64,000 bases of DNA, from contig JAKUHH010000164.1 in the NCBI GenBank assembly GCA_022701365.1, positions 176,761-240,760 on the forward strand, read 5' to 3'. The notes below the pieces were generated by a model, which saw nothing but the letters and a program-made list of their open reading frames with translations, was not told where the DNA came from and did not search any database. Below are positions 62,873 to 64,000 of this stretch, piece by piece (within the stretch, counting starts at the first letter, position 1; each line of letters begins with the position of its first letter). A program made the translations under genes and the position numbers. This DNA comes from Mycocentrospora acerina (lineage: Eukaryota; Ascomycota; Dothideomycetes; Pleosporales).

Positions 62873-63812
62873 TCATACCCATCCAAGCTCATCTGCCTTC
62901 CTCAGCAAGATGCCAAGGGAAAGACCATTGAATTTCGCCATCAAAACTTGTATCTCAGCCTTGCGAATCAGCTCCATGTGCTTGGAGATAATACTACTAA
63001 CAATGTCTTTCAAACCTCCATCCTCTTCCATGGTCGTCGAGTATGCGTAGTCCGCAGCGGGAGGGAAGGCAAGATCATCCCAGAATACTTCGCAGCATTG
63101 ACTGAATTTCTCTTTACAAAGTTCTTTCAACCCAACTACGTCATATTTATCGGCTATCTCATACATTTTAGCATGAGTGAGTAGCTGACTTGCTGGTCCG
63201 TTAATTGCTTTACGGGTGCATTTGTCACAACAGAAGTCTATGCATGAATAGCCGCAGCCTCTTTTGCAGATGTGATGTGGAAATACTACGTATTTTTTGC
63301 AATAACTGCCGGTTCTAGAACATGTATGTGGAAATTCGTACGTGTACGGTGATCCATATTCACTATCGTACTGCTTGGTTCGATCAATAATTATGCTGGA
63401 AGCGTTGGGTACGGTCGCATGCGTTGGGTGTTGTGAGTCTGGCAACTCAGGTTCATATTCACTCTCGTAAAGGTACTGGACCAACAAGGCTACAACTTTT
63501 GGCCCGTCATCTGGGAGACTGATTGTGCCTGCTTGAGCCTCCTACATGACTTTAGTTCAGTACTCATAAGTGCCGGCCTTCCTACCTTTCCACCGAACTT
63601 GACAGCACGTGCAAAGAAGTCCGCCCGTATGCAAACGATCATCTTGTGGACGTGGTGTGTATCTTCTCCGCATATGATAGTGAGATCGGAATAGTCGCCT
63701 GATGTGAGACAACTGTAGTATTTTGATCAACGAGTGCTACGACATCGTTTTGCAAAGGGATAACCTACGTTTTGATAGATGTCAGGACCTGTCTACGCGA
63801 AACTTCAGCCAT
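62873..63812 (-). CDS. BTB/POZ protein with a cysteine-rich insert
   Basis: Exons 63812-63769, 63712-63586 and 63541-62873 encode 279 residues; introns are 56 and 44 nt. The start MAEVSRRQVL leads through the first intron into SGDYSDLTIICGEDTHHVHK, a standard fungal BTB opening, then FFARAVKFGGK and VALLVQYLYESEYEPEL. Where most relatives continue directly to the post-BTB helix, about 60 residues intervene with nine or ten cysteines (CSRTGSYCKK, CKRGCGYSC, FCCDKC), a possible zinc-binding module. LLTHAKMYEIADKYDVVGLK follows. Such proteins may be CUL3 adaptors; no direct evidence here. All splice sites are canonical. Confidence 0.85.
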
Positions 63813-64000
63813 TTTGAGTGCAAACTAGACTTCGTGGATGACCGTCAGTTTCAAGTGCAGAAGTGTTTGGGGGGATAGTGATTCGAAATTCAGCAGCCCA
63901 CGGCGTTCGCAGCAGGTGGGGTCGCCAAGATTTTTCTATCATTCGCTGTACCGTGTCCGTGCACTCAATGCGCGGATTCACTCAATGCGCACCTATCGCC

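Noticed and set aside
1..64000. tRNA, rRNA or CRISPR arrays
   Set aside because: No cloverleaf consensus, rRNA segment or spaced direct-repeat array was noticed; a covariance-model scan would be needed to exclude tRNAs fully.
1..64000. A biosynthetic gene cluster
   Set aside because: No polyketide synthase, peptide synthetase, terpene cyclase, P450 or transporter frame is present.

Overview
The window is nuclear DNA of a filamentous ascomycete (Pezizomycotina; I cannot fix the class). The evidence is short GT-AG introns of about 44-97 nt with CTAAC/CTGAC-like branch sites, typical fungal families (DUF3638 giant protein, AAA_28-type kinase, F-box, BTB, HerA-like ATPase, Fot1/pogo relics) and long AT-rich gene-poor tracts holding decayed repeats. 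Two reading frames are each broken by a single TAG that fits repeat-induced-point-type (CpA to TpA) mutation. One N at 41997 marks an assembly join.

Layout. 1-9395 (minus): most of a giant DUF3638-type P-loop protein running off the left edge. 9.4-16.2 kb: gene-poor, with one small CxxC protein and transposon relics. 16.2-21.7 kb: two PD-(D/E)XK nuclease-like genes. 22.2-23.4 kb: relics of a phosphoribosyltransferase and a patatin phospholipase. 24-30.3 kb: FtsJ-like methyltransferase, BTB relic, RBR ubiquitin ligase, BTB gene. 31.5-39.6 kb: intact dynamin/Mx-like GTPase, viperin, UMP/CMP-kinase-like enzyme and CYTH triphosphatase. 42.2-48.4 kb: one gene joining a cellular RNA-dependent RNA polymerase to an SF1 helicase, divergent from an AAA_28 kinase. 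49-58 kb: broken copies of the dynamin, the RdRP-helicase and the kinase, a nuclease gene with one nonsense codon, and an F-box gene with one nonsense codon. 58.7-60.3 kb: HerA-like ATPase. 62.9-63.8 kb: BTB protein with a cysteine-rich insert.

Main result. Viperin (which makes the chain terminator ddhCTP from CTP in characterised homologs) lies head-to-head with a nucleoside-monophosphate kinase, 211 bp between the start codons. This is the arrangement of RSAD2 and CMPK2 in mammals. A CYTH triphosphate-tunnel enzyme follows on the kinase strand. The trio is flanked by an Mx-like dynamin on one side and an RdRP-helicase on the other. I infer a fungal antiviral nucleotide module inside a larger, fast-evolving defence-like neighbourhood. 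The genes and their layout are read from sequence; the joint function is inference.
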